DNA from: Actinomycetota bacterium | GTDB taxonomy: Bacteria; Actinomycetota; Thermoleophilia; Gaiellales; Gaiellaceae | Reading direction: 5' to 3' | NCBI GenBank assembly: GCA_013812265.1 | Contig: JACCTQ010000268.1 | Location: 1 to 6,023, forward strand | DNA: 6,023 bases | Part shown: positions 1 to 6,021 of the stretch, piece by piece | How positions within the stretch are numbered: the stretch's first letter is position 1 | Layout: each line of letters starts with the position of its first letter | Made by a program: the position numbers and the translations under genes | Notes under the pieces: generated by a model | What the model was told of the DNA's origin: nothing | Database searches by the model: none | The model's input: only the letters and a program-made list of their open reading frames with translations

Positions 1-1
1 C

Positions 2-1042
2 CGCCACGTCCGCCCGTTGCTGGCCCTCGCGGCCACCCTCGCGCTGCTCGCTGGAATCGTGACGCCACCCGGGCGGGCGGTGTTCGACTCCCTGCGAGAC
101 GCCATCGGACGCGAGCGTGTCGTCGGCGTCCGCAAAGCCAAGCCCGCCCTGTTCTCCTTGCCGGCGTCCGGCCGTGTGCTCTCGGCGTCCCGTCGAGGGA
201 CCTGGATCGTGCAGGCGAACGGCTCCAAGCGGTTGCTCGGCCGGTACCGCGATCCCTCCTGGTCGCCGAGCGGCCTGTTCGTCGCCGCGATTCGCGGCGA
301 CGAGCTCATCGCCCTCGACCCGAAGGGCCGGGTCCGCTGGAGCGTCGCCCGGCCCAGGCTCGCGGCGCCCAGCTGGACGGGTAACCGGCGCGACGCGCGC
401 ATCGCGTACCTGAGCGGCAGGACTCTGCGCGTAATCGCGGGCGATGGACGGGGCGATCGCCTGATCGCCCGCGCGGTCGGCAGCGTGGCGCCCGCATGGC
501 GACCCGGACCCGAGCGCCACCTCGCATTCGTCCTGCGATCGGGCCGGCTGCGCGTGGTCGACTCCGAGTCACGGCGAGTCCTCTGGAGCGGTACCGCGAA
601 TCCGAAGTCCGGACAGCTCGAATGGAGCCGCGACGGCCGGCGCCTGCTCGTCGTGGACGGAAGGCGGCTGCGGCTCTACACCGAGCGCGGGCGCGTGGTT
701 CGTTCGCTCCGCATGCCACGCGGCCGCTTCGTCCTCGATGCCGACTTTCGCCCCGGCAGTCACGACTTCGCGTACTCCACGGTTCATCCGCCGACACACC
801 GGGGCAGGATCCTGGCCGTGACGGGACGCACCGCCCGGCAAGCCTTCGCCGGAACCGGCTGGTTCGGCGACCTGAGCTGGTCGCCGGACGGCCGCTGGCT
901 CGGCTTCTCGTGGCGCGAGGCGAACCAGTGGGTGTTCCTCCGCCTGCGCGGCGATCGCGTCGGCAAGATCGCCGCCGTGTCCAACATCGCGAGCCAGCTC
1001 GGCCGGGATCCGTACCTCGCGGGCTGGTGCTGCGCCCCGTGA
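2..1042 (+). CDS. Membrane-anchored TolB/WD40-like beta-propeller protein (5' end outside window)
   Basis: Seen: the frame is open from base 2 to TGA 1040-1042. A TTG at 17 could serve as a start, but the frame continues upstream with basic residues (RHVRP) before a hydrophobic stretch (roughly bases 17-60), which looks like a transmembrane anchor or signal anchor whose N-terminal side is cut off by the window edge. After it come repeated propeller-blade signatures: a W-S-P-S-G (about 255-275), P-A-W-R-P (about 490-510), L-E-W-S-R-D-G (about 615-640), D-F-R-P-G (about 740-760) and L-S-W-S-P-D-G-R-W (about 870-900), typical of WD40-like/TolB beta-propellers. Known: such blades form scaffolds or sensors; in related actinobacteria a similar propeller may follow a cytoplasmic anti-sigma-like domain. 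Inferred: extracytoplasmic propeller tethered to the membrane, exact role unknown. The stop overlaps the GTG start of the next gene by 4 bases, implying translational coupling. Confidence 0.8.
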   Translation, partial: RHVRPLLALAATLALLAGIVTPPGRAVFDSLRDAIGRERVVGVRKAKPALFSLPASGRVLSASRRGTWIVQANGSKRLLGRYRDPSWSPSGLFVAAIRGDELIALDPKGRVRWSVARPRLAAPSWTGNRRDARIAYLSGRTLRVIAGDGRGDRLIARAVGSVAPAWRPGPERHLAFVLRSGRLRVVDSESRRVLWSGTANPKSGQLEWSRDGRRLLVVDGRRLRLYTERGRVVRSLRMPRGRFVLDADFRPGSHDFAYSTVHPPTHRGRILAVTGRTARQAFAGTGWFGDLSWSPDGRWLGFSWREANQWVFLRLRGDRVGKIAAVSNIASQLGRDPYLAGWCCAP

Positions 1043-2691
1043 ACCGCCGCCTTCCGGCTCTGGCGGCAGGATGCGTGGCCGCCGCCGGGGCCGGTGGGCT
1101 CGCGGCCGAGCCGGTAGCGCCCGCGCCCGAGCCGAACGCCCAGAGGTATCCGCCCATCCAGTGGCGCGTGTCGCGCTCCGTCGGCCTTCCCTACGACGGA
1201 CGTCTCGCGAACGGCGTGCGGCTCCCGCCGGAGGGCCGTCTGTTCTTCACCTGGGACCCCGTGCGCAAGCGACGGCCGAATAGAAGCTGGCGCAGATTCG
1301 GCAGCGACCGGCTCGTGCGCCTCACGCTCAACGTGCTCGCGGGTTACCGGCGCGCGCACCCACGAGCTCCGCGGGTGGGGATCGGGGATCTGAGCCGACC
1401 GCAGGGCGGCGATTTCGGCGCCCGGTTCGGGGGCCTCGGTCACGCGTCGCACCAGAACGGGCTCGACATCGACGTCTATTACCCGCGGCGGGACGGTAGG
1501 GAGCGCGCCCCCGCCGCCGTACGCCAGATCCATCGCTTGCTGGCGCAGGACCTCGTCGATCGGTTCCTCGCCGCGGGGGCTCGCCTGGTGTTCGTCGGCC
1601 CCAACACCGGCCTGACCGGCCCGCGCCGCCGCGTTTACGCGCTCGTCCACCACGACAACCACCTGCACGTCCGCATCCCGGCCGACGAGGCGCCTTTCTG
1701 TCGCCGCCCACTCGTGAACCACGTCTACGGCTACCGGCTGCGCGTGCCCTGCACCTGGCGGGCTGCGACGCGAGCGAAGGACGGCACGACGCTGCTGAGT
1801 GGCCCGGGCGCGGCGCTCGAGCTGCAGCACTGCGGCCGCAGGCCGCGCCTGGCCGCTGCCACTCGCCGCCGGGTCGGCCTCGGCCCGGAACGCCTCTGGG
1901 AGGGCTTCGGACGAGGTCATCTGACGCGCTTCGCGCTCCGCGACCACTGTTTTCTCGGCTTCGCACGTCTCGACGGTCGCGCGAGGACGTCCAAACGTGC
2001 ACTGGCCGTACTCCGCAGTGTCCGGCTCACCGCACGTGCCGACCGCGTGGACAACGTCCACACCATGCGCTTGCTGGGTCGCTCGGCACGCGGCCGGCCG
2101 ATCCGATCCTGGCAGGTCGGCAACCCGCGGAGCAGTCGAAAGCTGCTCGTCGTGGGCTGCATCCACGGCGACGAGTGCGCCGGCATGGCCGTCACCCGGC
2201 AACTCCTTGCACTGGTCCGGCCGATCGCGGCCGACCTCTGGATCGTGCAAAACTTGAACCCGGACGGCTTCCGTCTCGGGCGGCGCCAGAACAGCCGCGG
2301 CGTCGAGCTCAACCGCAATTTCCCGTCGGAGTGGCGCCACTCCGGCCGCCGTTGGGATCCTCTGTATCCCGGGCCGCGGCCCGCGTCGGAGCCGGAGACG
2401 CGGCTCGCGCAGCGTCTGATCAGACGCATCCGCCCGGACGTCACGATCTGGTTCCACCAGCCGCAGGGGCTCGTCCGCGCCTGGGGAGGAAGCATCCCGG
2501 CCGCCCGGCAGTACGCCGGTCTCGCCCACATGCCGTTCCGGGCCATCCGCTGGCCTCCCGGGACGGCCCCGAACTGGCAGAACCACCGCTGGCCCGGGTC
2601 GAGCAGCTTCGTCGTGGAGCTCCCGCCGGGGCCGGTCTCACCCACGGCAGCCCGCAGGCACGCCCGGGCGATCCTCGCCTTCGCTGCGTAG
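1039..2691 (+). CDS. Secreted bifunctional peptidoglycan hydrolase: M74 (MepA-like) endopeptidase fused to M14 zinc carboxypeptidase/amidase
   Basis: 550 residues from GTG 1039, which overlaps the previous stop (GTGA); the frame is open further left, but that part only shadows gene 1. Residues 1-23 form a signal peptide (Arg-Arg, then Ala-rich core, likely cleavage near L-A-A). Domain 1 (about 35-215) carries the M74 zinc signature: H138-x6-D145 within SHQNGLDIDV, and H205-x2-H208-x-H210 within HHDNHLHVR, the same spacing as the MepA ligands and active-site histidines. A middle segment (about 216-345) of unknown type holds C221, C238, C265 and C304. Domain 2 (about 348-545) is M14: H376-x2-E379 (HGDE), N407-P-D-G, N425-R426 in GVELNRNF, H473 in WFHQPQ, and catalytic-type E527 in VVELPPG. 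Known: MepA cuts D-Ala-meso-DAP cross-links, and MpaA-type M14 enzymes cut the D-Glu/DAP bond of murein peptides. Inferred: the two sites act in sequence on envelope peptidoglycan. All key zinc and catalytic residues appear intact. The next gene follows after 11 bases. Confidence 0.85.
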   Translation: MNRRLPALAAGCVAAAGAGGLAAEPVAPAPEPNAQRYPPIQWRVSRSVGLPYDGRLANGVRLPPEGRLFFTWDPVRKRRPNRSWRRFGSDRLVRLTLNVLAGYRRAHPRAPRVGIGDLSRPQGGDFGARFGGLGHASHQNGLDIDVYYPRRDGRERAPAAVRQIHRLLAQDLVDRFLAAGARLVFVGPNTGLTGPRRRVYALVHHDNHLHVRIPADEAPFCRRPLVNHVYGYRLRVPCTWRAATRAKDGTTLLSGPGAALELQHCGRRPRLAAATRRRVGLGPERLWEGFGRGHLTRFALRDHCFLGFARLDGRARTSKRALAVLRSVRLTARADRVDNVHTMRLLGRSARGRPIRSWQVGNPRSSRKLLVVGCIHGDECAGMAVTRQLLALVRPIAADLWIVQNLNPDGFRLGRRQNSRGVELNRNFPSEWRHSGRRWDPLYPGPRPASEPETRLAQRLIRRIRPDVTIWFHQPQGLVRAWGGSIPAARQYAGLAHMPFRAIRWPPGTAPNWQNHRWPGSSSFVVELPPGPVSPTAARRHARAILAFAA

Positions 2692-2702
2692 ACTCGCTCG
2701 CC

Positions 2703-3551
2703 TTGACGAAGGTGGTGACAACGTGCCTGGCGCTGGCGCTGGCCACCGGGGCGGCGGCGGCAGTCAGCCCGCTGGAGGTGACGAAGCTTCCACGGCCGGC
2801 GTGGAACCGGGCGAGCGCCCCGGGCCCGAGCGCTAGGGTGCGCCTGACACTGGTGTCTTCGCGGCCGAACGCGATCACCGACGTGCGGGCCTGGTTCGCA
2901 CGCAACAAGCTCGATCTCGCGCTCGACCGGATACCCGGCGGGTTCGACTCCGGCCTGCCCTTGCACCCCTTGCCGGCCGGAACGCCGTCGAGCTTCCGGG
3001 GCAAGCGCCTGATCCGCGCCATCCGGCAGCCGCGCCGGCTCCTGCTCGTGTACGGCAGGGACTTCGCGTCGGGGAGGTACCTGATCGGCCGCACCGCGGG
3101 CCGACCGCAGTACGGCTTCGACTTCCTGAGCTACGCGTATGCGCCGCGGATCGCACCGGGAGAGCGCGAGTTCGTCTTCCAGACACCGACCTGGGCGGTG
3201 GAGGCTGGCGGCACCCTCTACGTCTCGCACAGTCATTCCACGTACGCCCGCTCCTCGGAAGGCCTGAACGGATACGTCACGGCGATCGACATCGCGCGGC
3301 GTACCGTTCGGTGGCGCAGCCGTCCACTCGTCGCGAACGCGGAGACGTTCGTCCTCGCCGGAGACGTGATCGTGACCGGCTACGGGTTCGCACGTGAGCC
3401 CGACTACCTGTACCTGCTCGACAGGGAGACGGGCAGGGTGCTCCAACGCCTGCGCGTGCCGAGCCGCGCCGAGTACATCGTCCGCAAGGGGAACATCCTG
3501 CACGTACGGACGTACGACCGGGATCTCGTCGTCCGTCTGGCGAAGAGGTAG
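2703..3551 (+). CDS. Secreted PQQ-like beta-propeller repeat protein
   Basis: 282 residues from TTG 2703. GTG 2712 and 2715 are alternative starts with a GAAGG too close to them to decide. Residues 3-20 make a short Sec-type signal peptide (basic K3, hydrophobic Leu/Ala core, A-A-A cleavage region); there is no convincing lipobox. The mature part contains blade-like motifs of quinoprotein/YncE type: YVTAIDIARRTVRW at about 191-204 and YLYLLDRETGRVLQRL at about 235-250, plus TLYVSHSHST before them. These follow the pattern 'value, D-x-x-T-G-x-x-W' seen in PQQ-binding-like propellers. At under 300 residues it is short for a full eight-bladed quinoprotein and lacks visible dehydrogenase residues, so an enzymatic role is doubtful. 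It sits 11 bases after the murein hydrolase and its TAG overlaps the start of the peroxiredoxin by 1 base. Function is not known; binding or scaffolding in the envelope is an inference. Confidence 0.72.
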   Translation: MTKVVTTCLALALATGAAAAVSPLEVTKLPRPAWNRASAPGPSARVRLTLVSSRPNAITDVRAWFARNKLDLALDRIPGGFDSGLPLHPLPAGTPSSFRGKRLIRAIRQPRRLLLVYGRDFASGRYLIGRTAGRPQYGFDFLSYAYAPRIAPGEREFVFQTPTWAVEAGGTLYVSHSHSTYARSSEGLNGYVTAIDIARRTVRWRSRPLVANAETFVLAGDVIVTGYGFAREPDYLYLLDRETGRVLQRLRVPSRAEYIVRKGNILHVRTYDRDLVVRLAKR

Positions 3552-4009
3552 TGCTCGGGATCGGCGACCGCGTGCCGGATGCCCGGCTGTCGCTCGCGCC
3601 GCGGGAGTCCGTCTCGATCCGCGAGCTGGCGTCCGACGGGCCGGTCCTGTTCCTCTTCTATCTCTTCGACTGGTCGGGGACCTGAACGACCGAGATGGAG
3701 CTCCTGCGTGACAGGAGCGCGGAGTTCGTCGAGGCCGGCGTGCGGCCGTTCGGCGTGTCCCGAGACTCCCCGTGGACACACATCGCGTGGAGCCAGGCGC
3801 TCGACCTGACGTTTCCGCTGCTCTCCGACTGGAACGGAGAGGCCGTACGCGGGTTCGACATCGCAACCGTGCACCGCGGACTGCAGGACGTCACCGCCCG
3901 CAGCGCCTTTCTCGTCGATGCGAGCGGTACGGTGCGCGGGGCATGGCGATACGGGACGTCCGAGCTGCCGGACTTCGACGAGTTGCTGTCCGCAGCCCGG
4001 GCTTTGTAG
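3551..4009 (+). CDS. Selenocysteine-containing peroxiredoxin (AhpE/BCP type), in-frame UGA = Sec45
   Basis: Read through UGA 3683-3685, this is a full-length thioredoxin-fold peroxiredoxin of 152 residues, close to the roughly 153 of mycobacterial AhpE. Seen: GDRVPDARLSL (5-15) opens the domain; VLFLFYLFDWSGT (32-44) is the strand leading into the active site; U45-T-T-E48 replaces the usual C-T-x-E; S42 sits at the Thr position of PxxxTxxC, and the Pro is replaced by Leu. Then come GVSRDSPWTHIAW (68-80), LTFPLLSDWNGEAVRGF (86-102) and the conserved Arg R117 in ARSAFLVD. Homology continues on both sides of the UGA with no frame change. Known: peroxiredoxins reduce H2O2 or organic hydroperoxides through this residue, and Sec variants exist. 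No cysteine is present, so the oxidised Sec must be resolved by an external thiol. GTG 3551 is chosen because it overlaps the previous TAG, follows a purine-rich GAAGAGG (3542-3548) and gives the expected N-terminus. Starting at ATG 3695 would delete the active site. Alternative: a nonsense mutation or read error; the SECIS-like hairpin argues against it. Confidence 0.85.
3683..3685 (+). other. In-frame UGA predicted to encode selenocysteine (Sec45)
   Basis: The TGA falls in frame 132 bases after GTG 3551 and exactly where aligned peroxiredoxins carry the peroxidatic cysteine (S-G-T-U-T-T-E-M). TGA is a normal stop elsewhere in the window (1040-1042, 5581-5583, and 5572-5574 on the minus strand), so a general reassignment of UGA is not the explanation; local recoding is. 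Confidence 0.85.
3687..3731 (+). promoter_or_regulatory. Bacterial SECIS-like hairpin inside the peroxiredoxin mRNA
   Basis: Seen: GCTCCTG (3700-3706), loop CGTGA (3707-3711), CAGGAGC (3712-3718), a perfect 7-bp stem with a 5-nt loop. A lower stem is possible between CGAC 3687-3690 and GTCG 3728-3731, with G-U and A-U pairs at 3692/3726 and 3693/3725, starting one base after the UGA. The loop begins 21 nt past the UGA and has a G at its second position followed by U. Known: bacterial SECIS elements lie just 3' of the UGA within the coding region, have a short upper stem and small loop about 16-37 nt downstream, carry a G near the start of the loop, and are bound by SelB. The stem coincides with codons for E-L-L-R-D-R-S. 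It matches these rules by eye; no folding energy was calculated. Confidence 0.75.
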
Positions 4010-5583
4010 CGCTCGCCTGCGCGCTCTACCTGGCCGTCGGCGCGGTGGCGACCTGGCCGGCGATCCGGCATGCGGATCGAGCCTTCCTCGCCGAGGGCGC
4101 CCCGGGGTACGGCGAAGTCGCCCCGGGTGACCATCTGCAGACGGCATACCGGCTGTGGCTCGCCGGCCACCAGCTCGAGAACGGGCGCGCCCCCTGGCGC
4201 GACCCGTACACCTTCCGTCCGGAGGCCGGACCACAGATCAACCTGCAGGGCTGGCCGTTCGGGCTGCCGTACTGGCCGCTCGCCGCGGCGTTCGACGCGG
4301 CCCGGGCCTGGAACATCTTCATTCTGCTCACGTACGTGGCGGCCGGCGGGCTCGCGTGCGCCTGGCTAAGGGCGCTCGGCCTGCCACGGGGGGCGGCGCT
4401 CGTCGGGGGCGCCGCGTTCGCGGTTGCCCCTTACCGGGTCGCTCAGAGCACCGGCCACCTGCTGGGTCCGATCTCGGTGCTCCTACCGGCTGCCCTGCTC
4501 GGGCTCGAGCGCGCCCGCAGCGGGCGGTGGGGCTGGCTGGTGGTCGCCGCAGCAGCGCTCGCCTCCATCCCGCTCTCCGGTCAGGTGCATCTCGCCCTCG
4601 GCGCCCTCGCGCTCTTTCTCGGCTATGCCGCGGTTCGTGCACGCGAGCGGACGCTCCTGGCCGGCGCCGCGGTCGCGGCAGCCGCTGCGGCAGCCGTCGG
4701 TCTCGTCGTCGAGCGAATGGTCATCCAGGAATCGGTGGTGGCCGGTGGGCGGTCCCTGGGCGCTGTTCGCTTCTACTCCGCGAGCTGGCTCGACTTCGTG
4801 TCACGCGACGCGGACCGTGGCCTCGAGCGGTTCGTCTTCCTGGGTTGGATCACTCCGGTGGCTGCTGTCGTGGGGCTCGGGTTGCTCCTCAGGGCTCGCC
4901 GGTTCTGGCTCGCAGGACTGCTCGGGCTGGCCGCGCTGCTCCCGATCCTGCTCTCGCTCGGCACGAATCTCCCGCTCTACGAGAGCCTGTGGCGCTCGTT
5001 CTCGCCGTTTCGCTACGCCCGAGTTCCGGAGCGGCTGATGCCTGTGGCATGCCTTGCTCTGGCCGCTCTGGTGGCCTTCGCGGTCGAGAAGCTGCGCTGG
5101 CGACTGGCGCCTCTCGTCGTGGGCGCGCTGCTGCTGGCGGACCTTCACGTCGACGTCGTCAAGGCGTCTGCCGACGACCCGGCCAACGCCGCCTATGCGT
5201 CGTTGCGCGGCGCGCTGCCAGGGAGGCTGCTCGAGCTGCCGGTGTTTCTGCCGGACCGCCACTACGGGAGCGTCTACCACCGCTACGCGATGCAAGCGCC
5301 GCGAGAGCGCCCGGGCGGGTACTCGACGCTCGCGCCACCGGCCGCGGACGCGCTTGCGCGCCGGCTGCGGCCGCTCAACTGCGGCGACTGGGGCTCGGGC
5401 CGGGAAGCCCTCCTGCGGCGTCTCGAGGTACGACACGTCGCGTTTCACCAGGGCCTCTACGCCGGGAATCCGCTCGTGCCGCGGAGATGTGCAAACGTGG
5501 CCCGGCGTGCACTGGTGAGACACGGCTTTCGGCTGCTGGCGCGGGACGGCGCGGTGACGCTCTACGTTCGCTCAGACGTGTGA
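3943..5583 (+). CDS. Polytopic GT-C-like membrane protein, putative glycosyltransferase
   Basis: 546 residues if started at ATG 3943, preceded by a G-rich GCGCGGGG and overlapping the peroxiredoxin by 67 bases. This is the only ATG/GTG/TTG near the first membrane segment; the next, GTG 4045, would fall inside that helix. Seen: helix 1 at about 18-38; a long first outside loop with G62-D63-H-L-Q and R86-D87-P-Y, followed by about eight to nine further hydrophobic segments up to about residue 401, including an Ala-rich run (bases about 4650-4700); then a C-terminal soluble part of about 145 residues with LLELPVF, YGSVYHRY and RPGGYST. Known: GT-C glycosyltransferases and YfhO-like proteins have many helices, an acidic residue in the first outer loop and often a C-terminal extracytoplasmic domain, and use lipid-linked sugars. 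Inferred: transfer of a sugar to an envelope polymer or protein; substrate unknown. It is the last gene of the plus-strand run and its end overlaps the convergent HIT-like gene by 12 bases. Confidence 0.72.
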   Translation: MAIRDVRAAGLRRVAVRSPGFVALACALYLAVGAVATWPAIRHADRAFLAEGAPGYGEVAPGDHLQTAYRLWLAGHQLENGRAPWRDPYTFRPEAGPQINLQGWPFGLPYWPLAAAFDAARAWNIFILLTYVAAGGLACAWLRALGLPRGAALVGGAAFAVAPYRVAQSTGHLLGPISVLLPAALLGLERARSGRWGWLVVAAAALASIPLSGQVHLALGALALFLGYAAVRARERTLLAGAAVAAAAAAAVGLVVERMVIQESVVAGGRSLGAVRFYSASWLDFVSRDADRGLERFVFLGWITPVAAVVGLGLLLRARRFWLAGLLGLAALLPILLSLGTNLPLYESLWRSFSPFRYARVPERLMPVACLALAALVAFAVEKLRWRLAPLVVGALLLADLHVDVVKASADDPANAAYASLRGALPGRLLELPVFLPDRHYGSVYHRYAMQAPRERPGGYSTLAPPAADALARRLRPLNCGDWGSGREALLRRLEVRHVAFHQGLYAGNPLVPRRCANVARRALVRHGFRLLARDGAVTLYVRSDV

Positions 5584-6021
5584 GATGCCATCGCTCTCCG
5601 CGAGGGCTCTTGCGACGATGCCGAGGCTCCCGCGCCACACGGCCTCAGAGGCCGGCGGGATGATGTCGTCCCAGATCGCGGCAAAGCTTCCCCGCAGCTG
5701 AAGCAAGCGGGCGGGACGCCCCATGAACCAGACGTGCAGGTGCGCGCCGCCGTCGCCCCAGCGCCCGACATGCACCCGCCCGATGTCGCCGACGCGCCTC
5801 ACCGCTCGCTCGACCCGCACGATGAGCCGGCCGAGCTCGCCCGCAAGCTCGTCGGGGACGTCGCCCAGGTCGAGATGCTCGCGGGACTCGAGGATGACCA
5901 CCACGGGGAGGCCCGATGGCTTCGGCATCGAGACCAAACGCCAGCGCTCGTTGCTCCAGAGCGCTCCGGCATCGCCCCTCTCGCAGCGCCAGCACTCGCT
6001 CGGGTCTTCACCCGCCCGCGG
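5572..6021 (-). CDS. HIT-like (histidine triad superfamily) protein, 5' end outside window
   Basis: Seen on the minus strand: an open frame from the right edge to TGA (5574-5572), 149 residues visible. TTG 5937 could be a start, but sequence upstream remains open and protein-like: S-E-C-W-R-C-E-R (C-x-x-C at 5994-5983) and ALWSNERWRLV lead straight into MPKPSGLPVVVILESREHLD, the order seen in HIT-fold proteins with an N-terminal Cys pair. Next come DLGDVPDELAGELG (helix) and W-G-D-G-G-A-H-L-H-V-W-F (HLHVWF at 5742-5725), then R-P-A-R-L-L-Q-L-R-G-S and IWDDIIPP. Known: HIT proteins are nucleotide hydrolases or transferases with an H-x-H-x-H motif. Here only two of the three histidines are present, so catalysis by the canonical mechanism is uncertain. 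The C-x-x-C may bind zinc or form part of a longer cluster beyond the window. Convergent with, and not part of, the plus-strand operon. Confidence 0.65.
   Translation of the reverse strand, partial: PRAGEDPSECWRCERGDAGALWSNERWRLVSMPKPSGLPVVVILESREHLDLGDVPDELAGELGRLIVRVERAVRRVGDIGRVHVGRWGDGGAHLHVWFMGRPARLLQLRGSFAAIWDDIIPPASEAVWRGSLGIVARALAESDGISHV

Noticed and set aside
496..1038. N-terminal extension of the murein hydrolase frame to ATG 496
   Set aside because: The stretch lies in another frame of gene 1, is Arg/Pro-rich without domain character, and would bury the signal peptide that begins at GTG 1039.
1039..1110. Lipobox-like A-A-G-C near the N-terminus of the murein hydrolase
   Set aside because: The hydrophobic part before the Cys is too short (about 7 residues) and position -3 is Ala rather than Leu; an ordinary signal peptide cleaved further on fits better.
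784..2586. 600-codon open frame on the minus strand
   Set aside because: Antisense shadow of the propeller and murein hydrolase genes; composition is shadow-like and no domain is seen.
3683..3685. UGA as a sign of a pseudogene or of UGA reassigned to Trp/Gly
   Set aside because: The frame is otherwise intact, the codon falls on the catalytic Cys column, a SECIS-like hairpin follows, and UGA ends other genes in the window. A sequencing error cannot be fully excluded without reads.
1917..3866. 649-codon open frame on the minus strand
   Set aside because: It runs antisense across three well-supported plus-strand genes, is rich in Arg/Ala/Pro/Gly as expected for a GC-rich shadow frame, and shows no recognisable motif.
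3695..4009. Peroxiredoxin starting at ATG 3695
   Set aside because: This start would remove the first strands and the catalytic residue; peroxiredoxin-like sequence is clear upstream, back to GTG 3551.
4650..4700. Repetitive GCG/GCC/GCA run as a possible repeat element
   Set aside because: It encodes an Ala-rich transmembrane helix of the GT-C-like protein, and the codons vary, so it is coding bias rather than a DNA repeat.
4155..5663. 502-codon plus-strand frame overlapping the membrane protein
   Set aside because: Arg/Ala-rich shadow; the alternative frame has clear transmembrane helices and conserved motifs.
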